Source of the DNA: an uncultured Porphyromonadaceae bacterium
Lineage (GTDB): Bacteria; Bacteroidota; Bacteroidia; Bacteroidales; Muribaculaceae
Assembly: GCA_900548875.1 (NCBI GenBank)
Contig: URMA01000016.1
Location: forward strand, 1 to 45,525
DNA length: 45,525 nucleotides
Direction: 5' to 3'
Below, in pieces: positions 8,971 through 21,079 of this stretch. The position numbers and the translations under genes were made by a program. How positions within the stretch are numbered: position 1 is the stretch's first letter; each line of letters opens with the position of its first letter. The notes beneath the pieces are model-generated. The model was given only the letters and a program-made list of their open reading frames with translations. It made no database searches and had not been told where the DNA came from.

Positions 8971-9126
8971 AACAAAAAAACACAACTTATGAGAATATTT
9001 TACCTAATCAGGCCCCTTTTTTTATGAAAACAGGAATTTTATCGCCACAAAATTTGTCACGTAAAGAATTCTTGATATATTTACACAAGCAAACAAGAAT
9101 ATACTTATTTCAAAAATTATCGAACT

Positions 9127-9702
9127 ATGAACAAAACTTACGTATTTTTCGCTGACGGATTCGAAGAAATTGAAGCGATTGGAACGGTTGACATTCTTCG
9201 CCGCTCAGGCATGAACGTAGTAACTGTTTCTGTGAAAGACACTCATGAAGTAACCGGTGCACACAATGTTACCATCAAAACCGACATTCTCCTTCCGGAG
9301 GTAACTCTTGACAATGCCGAATGGCTCGTTCTGCCGGGTGGAATGCCGGGAGCTGAAAACCTTCACAACTGCAAACCGCTGCAGGAACTTCTGAAAGCCC
9401 AAAATGCAAAGAAAGGCAAAATTGCCGCCATCTGCGCATCGCCGGCAGTCGTTTTAGGCCAGCTCGGACTCATCGAAGGCAAGCGCGCCACCTGCTATCC
9501 GGGATTCGAGAAGCTGTGCAAGGGAGCAAAAATGGAAGACGTCCGCTGTGTGACAGAAGACAACATCGTGACCGCCAACGGCCCGTCGTCAGTTACCAAT
9601 ATGTGCTATGCCATCATCACCATATCTAAAGGCAGACAAAAAGCCGACGAAGTGATGACCGGTATGCTCATCTATCCGAAACAGCAATCCTATTATTTCT
9701 AA
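9127..9702 (+). CDS. DJ-1/PfpI family protein (DJ-1/YajL type)
   Basis: A 191-residue DJ-1/ThiJ family protein. Family knowledge: members are glyoxalases, deglycases or redox-sensitive chaperones. The conserved Glu sits in GFEEIEA (E16), the glycine turn is LPGGMPG (about 72-78), and the reactive Cys is C103 in the nucleophile elbow AAICASPAVV. The length is typical. A terminator hairpin follows 20 nt after the stop, so the gene appears to be a single unit. The exact activity cannot be chosen from sequence. Confidence 0.9.
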   Translation: MNKTYVFFADGFEEIEAIGTVDILRRSGMNVVTVSVKDTHEVTGAHNVTIKTDILLPEVTLDNAEWLVLPGGMPGAENLHNCKPLQELLKAQNAKKGKIAAICASPAVVLGQLGLIEGKRATCYPGFEKLCKGAKMEDVRCVTEDNIVTANGPSSVTNMCYAIITISKGRQKADEVMTGMLIYPKQQSYYF

Positions 9703-9721
9703 AAATATTCGGAGAAACCGA

Positions 9722-9763
9722 CATTGTCCGACCGTCAACCGATGGCCGGACAATGTTTTTTTA
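9722..9763 (+). terminator. Terminator after the DJ-1 family gene
   Basis: A 9-bp stem (CATTGTCCG / CGGACAATG) followed by an unbroken run of T. Confidence 0.88.
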
Positions 9764-9782
9764 GGGATTTTCGTACCGGAAA

Positions 9783-9813
9783 TTGGCTGATACAAAATAT
9801 TCCGCTACTTTTG
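9783..9813 (+). promoter_or_regulatory. Promoter of the DUF4105-phosphatase-secA cluster
   Basis: TTG at 9783-9785, a 20-nt spacer, then TACTTTTG at 9806-9813: a full Bacteroidota promoter match, 24 nt before the ATG at 9838. No comparable promoter was found before the phosphatase-like gene or secA, so this may drive all three. Confidence 0.7.
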
Positions 9814-9837
9814 AAGCCGAAAAAGAACTGATCATAT

Positions 9838-11020
9838 ATGAAACACCGATATTTGATTGCGCTGCTGCTTGCGTTCGTCGCCACCTTTGCCGCAAAGGCA
9901 CAAGTTTCCGGCGATTCAACACTTCGCGTCAGCATCATCACCTGCTATCCGGGGCAACAAGTCTACGCCCTCTACGGCCATACGGCCATACGCATCCAAA
10001 CCGGCGACACGGACATGGCCTACAATTTCGGCATGTTTTCTTTCGACAAGCCGAACTTCGTCTACCGCTTTGTCAAGGGCGAAACCGACTATGCACTCGG
10101 AAGCTATCCGTTTGTCTATTTTATGCCGGAATACATACGACGGAATTCCAAGGTAGTGGAACAGGTGCTGAACATCGACAACCGTCAGGCCCGTGCCCTA
10201 TATGAAAAGCTGGAGTACCTGTCACTCCCGGAAAACCGCGAATACCGCTACAACTACGTGCTCGACAACTGTGCCACCCGTCCGCGCGACCTGGTGGAAG
10301 AGGCCGTTGGCGGCATCAACTATCACGCTCCTGCTGACATTCCGCGACATCATGCGCCAGTACAGCCCCAACTATCCGTGGTATCAGTTTGGCATCGACC
10401 TTGCTCTCGGCTCCGGCATTGACTACCGGCTCGACGTCCGCAAGCAAATGTTCGCCCCCGTCTACCTGATGACGGCTTTTGCAGGAGCCACCTACAACGA
10501 CGCCAACGGCAACACTGTCCCGCTCGTAGCCGCCACCAACGTGCTCTACGACGGAAGCGAATCACCGGTTCTGCCGCCGACACCCTGGTATCTTACCCCG
10601 ATTTTTCTTTCCTGGTTGCTGCTGGCCATCTTCCTGATTGTCAGCATCCGCGACCAACGCCGGGGGAAAGTCACCCGCTGGATAGACTTTACGTGGTTCA
10701 CTATCACTGGATTAGCCGGCTGTCTGCTCTTTTTCCTCATCTTTGTTTCCGTGCATGAAGCCACTTCTCCCAACTATCTGGGCTACTGGTTGAACCCGTT
10801 ATGTTTTATAGCATCCATAACAATTTGGATAAATTCTTGCCGAAAGTGGCTATATTCCTACCATTTTATTAACTTTGCAGTCGTTTTAGTCCTGCTTGCC
10901 ACCTGGTGGCTGAACCCGCAGACGGCAAACGCGGCATTTTTCCCGCTGATGCTCTGCTCCGTTCTACGCTCGGCTAACTATTTGATAATCTATAAAAGAT
11001 GCGAAAAAAGGAACAAGTAA
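9838..11020 (+). pseudogene. DUF4105 (Lnb N-terminal periplasmic domain) membrane protein, frameshifted
   Basis: The reading is split in two. The first part, from ATG 9838, has a signal peptide (ending at AKAQ) and the Lnb/DUF4105 domain with LYGHTAIRI, MAYNFGMFSF, ALGSYPF and the DNCATRPRDL motif. The domain then continues one frame over from about 10325-10345 with TFRDIMRQYSPNYPW and FGIDLALGSGIDY, followed by five predicted membrane helices up to 11020. A net +1 (or -2) change modulo 3 near 10330 explains this; outside the break both halves look well conserved. There is no A- or T-rich slippery run at the switch, so programmed frameshifting is unlikely. It is either a recent disabling indel or a sequencing/assembly error. 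The 3' end overlaps the next gene by 22 nt, indicating translational coupling in the intact form. Confidence 0.82.
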
Positions 11021-12585
11021 ACCGACTCATTACCTCAATGATATTCTCGCTGGTTGCCATCTCTGCCTTGTCGCAGAGCAACAACGAGCGACCTACCCTT
11101 ATTGTCGGCATTACCATCGACCAGCTTCGCAACGACTACCTCGAGCTGCTTCAGGACAAATTCGGCAACGACGGATTCAAGCGCCTGATGCGTGAAGGCG
11201 TCTACATTGAAAATGCCGTGTTCAATGTCAGCTCGCTCGACAAGGTTTCGGCATCGGCCATCCTCTACACAGGCACAACACCGAACATCAACGGAATCAG
11301 CGGTGCCACCCTCTACAAAGACGGAAAAATCGAGGAAACGCTCAACGATCCGAAATATATCGGCAACACTACCAATGCCACCTACTCGCCAATGGCGCTG
11401 AAGGTTTCGACCATCAGCGACGAAGTGCGAATGGACAACAACGGCATCGGCTACGTCTACTCTGTCGCGCCCGACGCCCAGCAGGCCATCATCATTGCCG
11501 GACATGCTGCCAACGGAGCCTTCTGGATTAACGACGACAACGGGAAATGGGCTTCCAGCACTTTCTATAAAGAATTTCCGTCGGCAATCCAGAACCACAA
11601 CTTTATCCGTCAGCTCTCGTCGCGCATCGACACGCTGAAATGGACGCCGTTGCTGAAAACCGAAGAGTACCGCGACATTGCGCTCCACCGTACATTCTAT
11701 CCGTTTAAATACACTTTCGACGGAGAAAACCGATATCAGAAATTCAAAAAGTCGGCGCTTGTCAACGAAGAGGTGACCTCCGTTGCCATCGACTGCATCG
11801 AGGAACTGCGTCTCGGACGGCGTGCGGCGGTCGACATGATAAACGTGGCCTACACCGCCGAACCCTACAGCTACGCCATCGACAGCGACAACCGTATAGA
11901 GTTGCAGGACAAGTATCTGCGCCTCGACCGCGAACTGGCCAAGCTGTTTGCGTCGATCGACAAGGCAGTCGGACGGAATGCCTTTATCTTCGTTTCGTCG
12001 ACAGGCTATTTCGACAACACCTACGCTACAGAACCCCGTTTCAATATTCCTACGGGCGAATTTTCGCCCAAACGTGCCGTTTCGCTGCTCAACATGTACC
12101 TGATGGCCATTTACGGCAACGGAAACTGGGTAAACGGCTACTATAACGAACAATTCTTCCTCAACGACAAGCTCGCCAAGGAAAAGAACATACCCATTGA
12201 GGAACTTCGTAAGAAGTCGGGCGACTTCCTGCGCCGCATGTCGGGCGTCAGCAAAGCCTATACATTCGACGAAATCCTCAACAATCCGGTCAATGATTCG
12301 CTGGTAAAGTTGAACCACACTGTCTACGCTCAGACAGCCGGCGACGTATACATTGAAATTACTCCGGGATGGTCGGTGAACGACGATACCAACTACACAT
12401 CCGGCGACCATACGAAATATGTGCGCAACAATGCCTTTGCCGCACCTATGTTCATCATGGCTCCCAATGTCACCGCCCAGAAAATCACAATACCGGTCGA
12501 CGCCACACTCCTGGCTCCGACCGTTTCAAGAATATTGCGCATCCGCTCGCCCAATGCTGCCGAAAGAGTTCCGCTTTCCCTCTAA
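10999..12585 (+). CDS. Alkaline-phosphatase-superfamily protein (PafA-like) with degenerate active site
   Basis: A 528-residue exported protein with a signal peptide (to about ALSQS) and the fold signature of PafA-type alkaline phosphatases / type I phosphodiesterases. Matching stretches include GITIDQLRNDYL, FGNDGFKRLMREG, LYTGTTP, the AGHAANGAFWIND segment and LQDKYLRLDRELAKL. The catalytic residues known from PafA are mostly missing. The first metal ligand D41 is kept. The Thr-Ala-Pro-Gly-His nucleophile region reads LDKVSASA (Lys82 or Asp81 in place of Thr), and the Asp-His pair expected after the core strand is S333-S334 (FVSSTG). The D-x-x-x-H pair and the last His also find no counterpart. 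So it is probably not a phosphatase but a binding or structural derivative. It lies between the DUF4105 gene, which it overlaps, and secA. Confidence 0.8.
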   Translation: MRKKEQVNRLITSMIFSLVAISALSQSNNERPTLIVGITIDQLRNDYLELLQDKFGNDGFKRLMREGVYIENAVFNVSSLDKVSASAILYTGTTPNINGISGATLYKDGKIEETLNDPKYIGNTTNATYSPMALKVSTISDEVRMDNNGIGYVYSVAPDAQQAIIIAGHAANGAFWINDDNGKWASSTFYKEFPSAIQNHNFIRQLSSRIDTLKWTPLLKTEEYRDIALHRTFYPFKYTFDGENRYQKFKKSALVNEEVTSVAIDCIEELRLGRRAAVDMINVAYTAEPYSYAIDSDNRIELQDKYLRLDRELAKLFASIDKAVGRNAFIFVSSTGYFDNTYATEPRFNIPTGEFSPKRAVSLLNMYLMAIYGNGNWVNGYYNEQFFLNDKLAKEKNIPIEELRKKSGDFLRRMSGVSKAYTFDEILNNPVNDSLVKLNHTVYAQTAGDVYIEITPGWSVNDDTNYTSGDHTKYVRNNAFAAPMFIMAPNVTAQKITIPVDATLLAPTVSRILRIRSPNAAERVPLSL

Positions 12586-12679
12586 TCTATCGGAGAAACG
12601 GATAAAACACACGCCATGGCGCGATGCAAATCATTCAATCCAATTATCAATTCTTGAAAAAAAATAAAAATCAAATATT

Positions 12680-16099
<3,420 letters not shown>

Positions 16100-16123
16100 A
16101 ACAATCTTTCTTCCATCATAAAA

Positions 16124-16163
16124 AAAATCAAAGGCTGCGGAAATCCCGTAGCCTTTGATTTTT
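16124..16163. terminator. Bidirectional terminator between secA and dpnA
   Basis: A 10-bp stem (ATCAAAGGCT / AGCCTTTGAT) flanked by A7 on the left and T5 on the right, usable from both strands. Confidence 0.92.
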
Positions 16164-16264
16164 TATGATAGTTTTATATTTATCCAGCAGGCAATATCGA
16201 AAAAGATAACAACCGACAAAATAAGATATGGCAAAAAATCGAAGTTTTATAAACTTCTAAATGC

Positions 16265-17140
16265 TTACCAAGGAACACAATCATACCCCTCACTCTCCTC
16301 ATTAAGCATAGTATCGACCTGTCGAGGGATAATGCCGGATTTTACAAGTCTTGAAATATAAGAATTTCGAATTTCAGGGTTATCAAGTTCTTTTCGTCGA
16401 GCCTTACTAAGCTGCAAAAAATCATCTTCAATCTCCAAACCAAGATAACGCCGCCCAAGTAAATTCGCCGCAATGCCAGTTGTTGCACTTCCGCTAAACG
16501 GATCTAAAATCCAAGCGCCGGGTTTTGAACTGGCAAGAATTAAGCGCGACAATACAGCCAAAGGTTTTTGTGTAGGATGTTTTCCACAGCTCTTCTCCCA
16601 CTGCCCAATAGCAGGAAGTTGCCAAACATCAGTCATTTGTTTATTTCCATTCAGGGACTTCATCAATTCATAATTATAGAAATGGGGAATTTTCGGAGAC
16701 TTTCTTGCCCAAATAATAAATTCCGTAGAATGTGTAAAATACCTGCATGTAATATTAGGTGGTGGATTTGTTTTCGCCCAAGTTATCACATTAAGGATCT
16801 TAAACCCCAACTTGATTAATTGTTGCTGAACGCTGAATATATTATGATGAGTTCCAGATATCCAGATTGTAGCATTGTCCTTCATGTGTTCCTTGCAGGC
16901 CGACAGCCAACGGTAGTTATAGGCATCCAATTCCTCCTGTTCCATTGGCCTGTCCCAATCACCTTTATCCACACAAGCCACCTTTCCGCTCTTGCAAGTT
17001 ATCCCGCCTCCGGAAAGAAAATAAGGAGGGTCTGCGAAAATCATGTCAAATTCAAATTTGAATCTTGACAAAATTTCCACACAATCACCTTGAATTAAGG
17101 TAAAATCCTTACTTAACGACTTGTAGAATGAAGGTATCAT
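16265..17140 (-). CDS. dpnA: DpnA-like DNA adenine methyltransferase of a DpnII-type system
   Basis: A 291-residue N6-adenine methyltransferase. The catalytic motif DPPY (37-40) comes before the AdoMet-binding motif DPFSGSATTG (about 213-222), which is the beta-class order found in DpnA. Family knowledge: DpnA methylates GATC, including single-stranded DNA, and in pneumococcus protects incoming transforming DNA from DpnII. Its ATG overlaps the stop of the DpnII gene in an ATGA arrangement, so the two are translationally coupled. It is the last gene of the dpnM-nuclease-dpnA unit. Composition is low in G+C compared with secA and dnaJ on either side. Confidence 0.9.
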   Translation of the reverse strand: MIPSFYKSLSKDFTLIQGDCVEILSRFKFEFDMIFADPPYFLSGGGITCKSGKVACVDKGDWDRPMEQEELDAYNYRWLSACKEHMKDNATIWISGTHHNIFSVQQQLIKLGFKILNVITWAKTNPPPNITCRYFTHSTEFIIWARKSPKIPHFYNYELMKSLNGNKQMTDVWQLPAIGQWEKSCGKHPTQKPLAVLSRLILASSKPGAWILDPFSGSATTGIAANLLGRRYLGLEIEDDFLQLSKARRKELDNPEIRNSYISRLVKSGIIPRQVDTMLNEESEGYDCVPW

Positions 17141-17973
17141 CGTTCAGCCAACTTTTGCAAAAACTCGTCAATATTTGCCAGATTATAAATATTGGGAATA
17201 ATGTTATAAGCCTCCTGCAACTTATTTCTTGCCGATTTCCAACCGATACCGTCCGTAATCCAAACAAATTCAAATCCAGGGACAGAATTAATTTTCGGAG
17301 CAATATCAGAATAGGAACGTGCCACTTCGTTCAATTTCGATCCCCCACCGCTATAAAAATTCACTTCTATAAGAAAAACTTTCGTAGCCGTTTCAACTAC
17401 AAAATCAAAGCGTTTTTCATCATCTCCCAAGACTTCTGATATTTCAGGCCATTCACTCGAATAGACTTCCCGACGGAAACGTACACCCTTCTCTGAAAAA
17501 ATTTCAGAAACTCTGTGCTCCATCACATGTCCGCTACGGTTCTTCCGGGCATTCGTATCCAATCCCGTTTCTATTCCAAATACATAATCAACCAGATTGT
17601 TAATTCTTTTCGACTGGAATAACGACTGAAGTCCGGTATTTTCCAGAAACTCCATTACACCATCGACAGAAGAGAACAAAGAGTTCAAGACGACACATTG
17701 CCCCAATCGGTTAAGCACTTTTTTCTTTCCTTCACTACGGACCGCAATAAGTATATCCATCACGTTGAATGCCATTTTATCACGATTCCATATCACTTCT
17801 ACTGATTTCCGCATATCTACTGCACCGATCAAACTGTTCAACATGCACAGACTCAGCTTTATATTGTCCACATTCTGAGATATTTTCTCAAAATCACAAA
17901 AGAAATCCAATGTTTGATTCGTCTCTTGCAATTGAGACATAAACACATCAAAATTTTTATCCATTGCTTTCAT
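17137..17973 (-). CDS. dpnB: Type II restriction endonuclease DpnII (GATC)
   Basis: A 278-residue protein matching the DpnII restriction endonuclease family, which cuts unmethylated GATC. The conserved block KNRSGHVMEHRVSEIF (about 144-159) and the catalytic strand FDFVVETATKVFLIEVNFYSGGGSKLNE (around 189-216) can be seen; D190 and the E203-x-N205 pair are the likely metal-site residues of a PD-(D/E)xK variant. A Met at residue 4 is an alternative start. It sits between dpnM and dpnA; in pneumococcus the order is M-A-nuclease, so the order here differs. G+C is low (17881-17940 is 18/60), which suggests acquisition by transfer. Confidence 0.92.
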   Translation of the reverse strand: MKAMDKNFDVFMSQLQETNQTLDFFCDFEKISQNVDNIKLSLCMLNSLIGAVDMRKSVEVIWNRDKMAFNVMDILIAVRSEGKKKVLNRLGQCVVLNSLFSSVDGVMEFLENTGLQSLFQSKRINNLVDYVFGIETGLDTNARKNRSGHVMEHRVSEIFSEKGVRFRREVYSSEWPEISEVLGDDEKRFDFVVETATKVFLIEVNFYSGGGSKLNEVARSYSDIAPKINSVPGFEFVWITDGIGWKSARNKLQEAYNIIPNIYNLANIDEFLQKLAER

Positions 17974-18047
17974 CCATTTTTATATCAAACTTAGGAATCA
18001 AATTTATAGAGCGACAAAAAGTCCACCGTTCATAACTCTATCATTTA

Positions 18048-19016
18048 TTATACTGCATATTCCGTTTTTTCCTCAGCCACAAACAAGGAATTCTGCAAAT
18101 CTGTGTCTGTTTCTGATTTTTCTTTTGTATTCAAATAATTATGAACAAGAATCTCTGTAAGCTTTCCTCTTTTTTTCGGATTGGAATTGACACTTCTTGC
18201 AGCCCAAACCCGTTCTATTGGATAATCTGCATAAAGCCTGTCAAAAAAATCATCAGTCACATCCTTACCTCTACCATCGGAATTACTTAGCATAAATTTA
18301 AATCCCGCACTATTAATGCGGTCACAAAAATGTTTCAAACGTATCTGCTCTTCGTCATTAAACACTTCTTTGGTGTAATCCTTGAAACTGGAAGTACCGC
18401 TTAACGGACGATAAGGGGGATCAAAATAAAACAACGTATTACCCGATGCATACTTAAAAGTATTTTCAAAATCGCCGGTCAATATTTCCACTCGTTTGAG
18501 AAACGTACTGTCTTTATGAATCGTGGCAGGATCACAAATAGTCGGATTAGCATATTTCCCGAAAGGCACATTGAAGGAGCCTGATTTATTCACCCGATAC
18601 AGGCCATTAAAACAAGTCTTATTTAAGAAAAAGAATAAAGCCGTATTGTTTACAGCATCCAAATTCTTTTCATTGTAGCGTGCTCTTGTCGACAAAAAGA
18701 ACTTTTCTCTTTCGTCCATATTCAATGCCAAATAGGAATCTTCCAATTCCTTCAGCGACGCAATAAGTTCATTAGGCTGATCCCGTACCGTCTCATAACA
18801 GGTTGTCAAATCCCGATTAATGTCATTTATGACCACACGATGGATATTAGGATATTTCTGCAACATATAAAACAGCATGGCTCCACCGCCAACAAACGGC
18901 TCAATATATGTCACATTCTCCCATTTATCAAAGTCAGCTGGAAGTTGGGCATCCAGTTGTTCAATGAGCTGAGTTTTACCCCCAACCCATTTGATAAAAG
19001 GTTTTGCTTTTGTCAT
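18048..19016 (-). CDS. dpnM: Dam/DpnM-type DNA adenine methyltransferase (GATC)
   Basis: A 322-residue alpha-class N6-adenine methyltransferase that protects GATC sites in double-stranded DNA. The order of motifs is FIKWVGGKTQ (motif X, 7-16), EPFVGGGA (AdoMet site, 39-46) and DPPY (199-202, catalytic), followed by SNSDGRGK. About 35 extra residues at the C-terminus go beyond the usual Dam end. It is the first gene of the R-M unit: a 74-nt gap precedes the nuclease gene, and a promoter box lies 64 nt upstream. Expressing the methylase first is the usual safe order for such systems. Confidence 0.93.
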   Translation of the reverse strand: MTKAKPFIKWVGGKTQLIEQLDAQLPADFDKWENVTYIEPFVGGGAMLFYMLQKYPNIHRVVINDINRDLTTCYETVRDQPNELIASLKELEDSYLALNMDEREKFFLSTRARYNEKNLDAVNNTALFFFLNKTCFNGLYRVNKSGSFNVPFGKYANPTICDPATIHKDSTFLKRVEILTGDFENTFKYASGNTLFYFDPPYRPLSGTSSFKDYTKEVFNDEEQIRLKHFCDRINSAGFKFMLSNSDGRGKDVTDDFFDRLYADYPIERVWAARSVNSNPKKRGKLTEILVHNYLNTKEKSETDTDLQNSLFVAEEKTEYAV

Positions 19017-19080
19017 AATTGCAGAGTCTTATTATAAATATAATCCGAATTGGCACAATTTTCACCAACACGGCAGGATA

Positions 19081-19088
19081 CAAAAATA
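19081..19088 (-). promoter_or_regulatory. Candidate -7 promoter box of the DpnII-type operon
   Basis: Reads TATTTTTG on the minus strand, 64 nt before the dpnM ATG. The upstream element is only a T-rich stretch, so strength is uncertain. Confidence 0.5.
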
Positions 19089-19136
19089 CGAATTTCAGCA
19101 GAGAATAAAAAGTTTTTAACCTGCTGCTCCTAAACA

Positions 19137-19173
19137 AAAAAGTCCCTGCCGATTGTCTCGACAGGGACTTTTT
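19137..19173 (-). terminator. Terminator of grpE-dnaJ
   Basis: A 12-bp stem (AAAAAGTCCCTG / CAGGGACTTTTT) with a 13-nt loop, ending about 20 nt after the dnaJ stop. The T-run suits the minus strand, and the stem also works on the plus strand. Confidence 0.9.
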
Positions 19174-19194
19174 GCCATTTATGCAATATTTCTA

Positions 19195-20358
19195 TTAGTC
19201 AAAAATATGGTTCAGACGGCTGAAAATTCGAGATTTAACGTCGGGCGACGGTTTGAAGTTTTCAGAATCCCGCATTTTCTCAATAGCCTTACGCTCGTCG
19301 GCACTCAAATGTTCCGGGGTGTAAATCATCACATTTACCAACAAGTCGCCGACACCGCCTCCTCGATTGATCGACGGTATACCCTTTCCACGCAAACGCA
19401 ATATCTTGCCTGACTGCGTACCCGGCTCGATGGTCAGACGCGCACGGCCGTCGACAGTAGGTATTTCTACCTTGCCGCCCAAAACGGCTGTCGGGAAATC
19501 CAACATCAGGTTATAGATAATATCGTTTTCGTCACGGACAAGTTCCGGATCCCGCTCTTCTGAAATCTGAATCAACAGGTTACCGCAGACACCTCCACGA
19601 CGTGCGGCATTACCCTTTCCGTTCATGTTCAGTGTCATGCCGTCGCTCACACCGGCAGGAATATTGACTTCAATAATTTCCTCCTTGCGTGTTACGCCCT
19701 CACCATGACAGTACGGACACTGTTCGGAAATGATTTTACCTTCACCGCCACAATCAGGACATGGCGACGTAGACTGCATCTGTCCGAGGAATGTCTGCTG
19801 AACACGTGTTATCACACCCGTACCGTGGCAAGTGTTACAAGTTTTGTAGGCTGTTCCGTCCTTGGCACCCGTACCCTTACAATGGTCACAAGCCACATAA
19901 CGATTGATTTTGAACTTCTTCGTTACGCCATGGACAACATCCTTCAACGTCACCTTCACGTTGATTCGCAAGTCGCTACCACGGTTCACATTTCGACGCG
20001 TACCGCGGCTGCTACTGCTGAAACCGCCGAAGCCGCCGCCAAAGATGTCGCCAAACTGGGAGAAGATATCTTCCATTGACATACCTCCTCCGCTGAAGCC
20101 GCCACCGAAGCCGCCGCCACCGAAGCCTTGCGGGCCCATGTTGTGACCGTACTGGTCATAACGGCTACGTTTCTCGGGATTGCTCAGGACATCGTAGGCC
20201 TCAGCCGCTTCCTTGAACTTCTCTTCAGCCTCCTTGTCACCCGGATTACGGTCCGGGTGATATTGGATGGCTTTTTTTCTATATGCTTTTTTAATCTCAT
20301 CGGCAGTCGCTGTCTTCGACACACCGAGGACTTCATAATAATCTCTCTTCTCGCTCAT
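19195..20358 (-). CDS. dnaJ: Molecular chaperone DnaJ
   Basis: A 387-residue type I Hsp40, the co-chaperone that stimulates DnaK ATPase and delivers unfolded substrates. The J-domain (residues 4-70) holds the HPD motif in YHPDRNPGD. A Gly/Phe-rich region follows (about 75-120), then four zinc-finger repeats: CDHCKGTG, CNTCHGTG, CPDCGGEG and CPYCHGEG. The C-terminal substrate-binding domains end at the stop. The length is standard. It lies 20 nt downstream of grpE in one operon; dnaK is not nearby, as is usual in this phylum. Confidence 0.97.
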   Translation of the reverse strand: MSEKRDYYEVLGVSKTATADEIKKAYRKKAIQYHPDRNPGDKEAEEKFKEAAEAYDVLSNPEKRSRYDQYGHNMGPQGFGGGGFGGGFSGGGMSMEDIFSQFGDIFGGGFGGFSSSSRGTRRNVNRGSDLRINVKVTLKDVVHGVTKKFKINRYVACDHCKGTGAKDGTAYKTCNTCHGTGVITRVQQTFLGQMQSTSPCPDCGGEGKIISEQCPYCHGEGVTRKEEIIEVNIPAGVSDGMTLNMNGKGNAARRGGVCGNLLIQISEERDPELVRDENDIIYNLMLDFPTAVLGGKVEIPTVDGRARLTIEPGTQSGKILRLRGKGIPSINRGGGVGDLLVNVMIYTPEHLSADERKAIEKMRDSENFKPSPDVKSRIFSRLNHIFD

Positions 20359-20378
20359 AATCTTACAATCCCTTCAAA

Positions 20379-20948
20379 TTATTGTCCTACAACTACCTTG
20401 CTGTGACGAATCACCTTGTCGTTCAGCGTATACCCTTTTTCAACCGTATCGATTACCTTGCCCTTCTTGCTTTCATCCGGAGCCGGGAAAATCGAAACAG
20501 CTTCGTGGTATTCCGTATTGAAGTCGGCATCCGTCGAATCTATCGGCTTCACGCCGTTCTGTTCAAGATATTTCACAAACTTGTTGTATATCAAGTCGAC
20601 ACCTTTACGAATGCTTTCCACATCGTCACTTTCGTGAATAGCATGCAACGCGCGTTCGAAATCGTCGACCACCGGAAGGATTCCCTTCATCGAAGATTCG
20701 GCCGCGGTCTTTATCAGATCCGCCTTTTCTTTCAGCGTACGCTTTTTGTAATTGTCAAATTCTGCTGCCAGAAACAAGTATTCTTTCTTCACTTTTTCCA
20801 GTTGCAGTTTCAACTCGTCAATTTCTTTCGCCGCTTTCTCTTCGGCAGTCAATTCGGGTTGTTCCGCTTCCGGCTCTTTTTCCTGTGCCGTCGCATTTTC
20901 CAACTCTTCGTTTTCCAATTCAGGCTTTTTTTCTTCTTTTTCTGACAT
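20379..20948 (-). CDS. grpE: Nucleotide exchange factor GrpE
   Basis: A 189-residue GrpE, which releases ADP from DnaK. A long acidic N-terminal tail rich in Glu (EEKKPELENEELEN...) leads into the coiled-coil dimerisation helix (about 45-100, with EYLFLAAEFDNYKKRT) and the beta-wing domain (ILPVVDDFERAL, then GVKPIDSTDADFNTEYHEAV and ending with IRHSKVVVGQ). The start at 20948 (MSEKEE) was chosen because the next upstream Met would add nine Lys/Phe-rich residues unlike the family; 20975 remains possible. It is the first gene of the grpE-dnaJ operon. I found no CIRCE-type inverted repeat upstream. Confidence 0.93.
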   Translation of the reverse strand: MSEKEEKKPELENEELENATAQEKEPEAEQPELTAEEKAAKEIDELKLQLEKVKKEYLFLAAEFDNYKKRTLKEKADLIKTAAESSMKGILPVVDDFERALHAIHESDDVESIRKGVDLIYNKFVKYLEQNGVKPIDSTDADFNTEYHEAVSIFPAPDESKKGKVIDTVEKGYTLNDKVIRHSKVVVGQ

Positions 20949-21023
20949 TTTATTTCGTTTTTTAAATTTTTTCATAATGCAATTATCAACACTCCACTAT
21001 CAAAAAGCCTGCCAAACTGACAG

Positions 21024-21053
21024 AAAAAAACGGGTGTCGAACTGTCGGCACCG
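21024..21053 (-). terminator. Terminator of ispE
   Basis: On the minus strand CGGTGCCGA / TCGACACCCG form a stem with a CAGT loop followed by T7. It lies 26 nt after the ispE stop and before grpE. Confidence 0.78.
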
Positions 21054-21079
21054 CAATCTTCTCAAAAAGGCAGATTTTT

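Noticed and set aside
10320..10350. Programmed ribosomal frameshift in the DUF4105 gene
   Set aside because: No slippery heptamer or following stem is evident at the switch point; a simple indel explains it.
11035..12411. 458-codon frame on the minus strand opposite the phosphatase-like gene
   Set aside because: Antisense to a gene with clear family motifs; the translation has no recognisable features.
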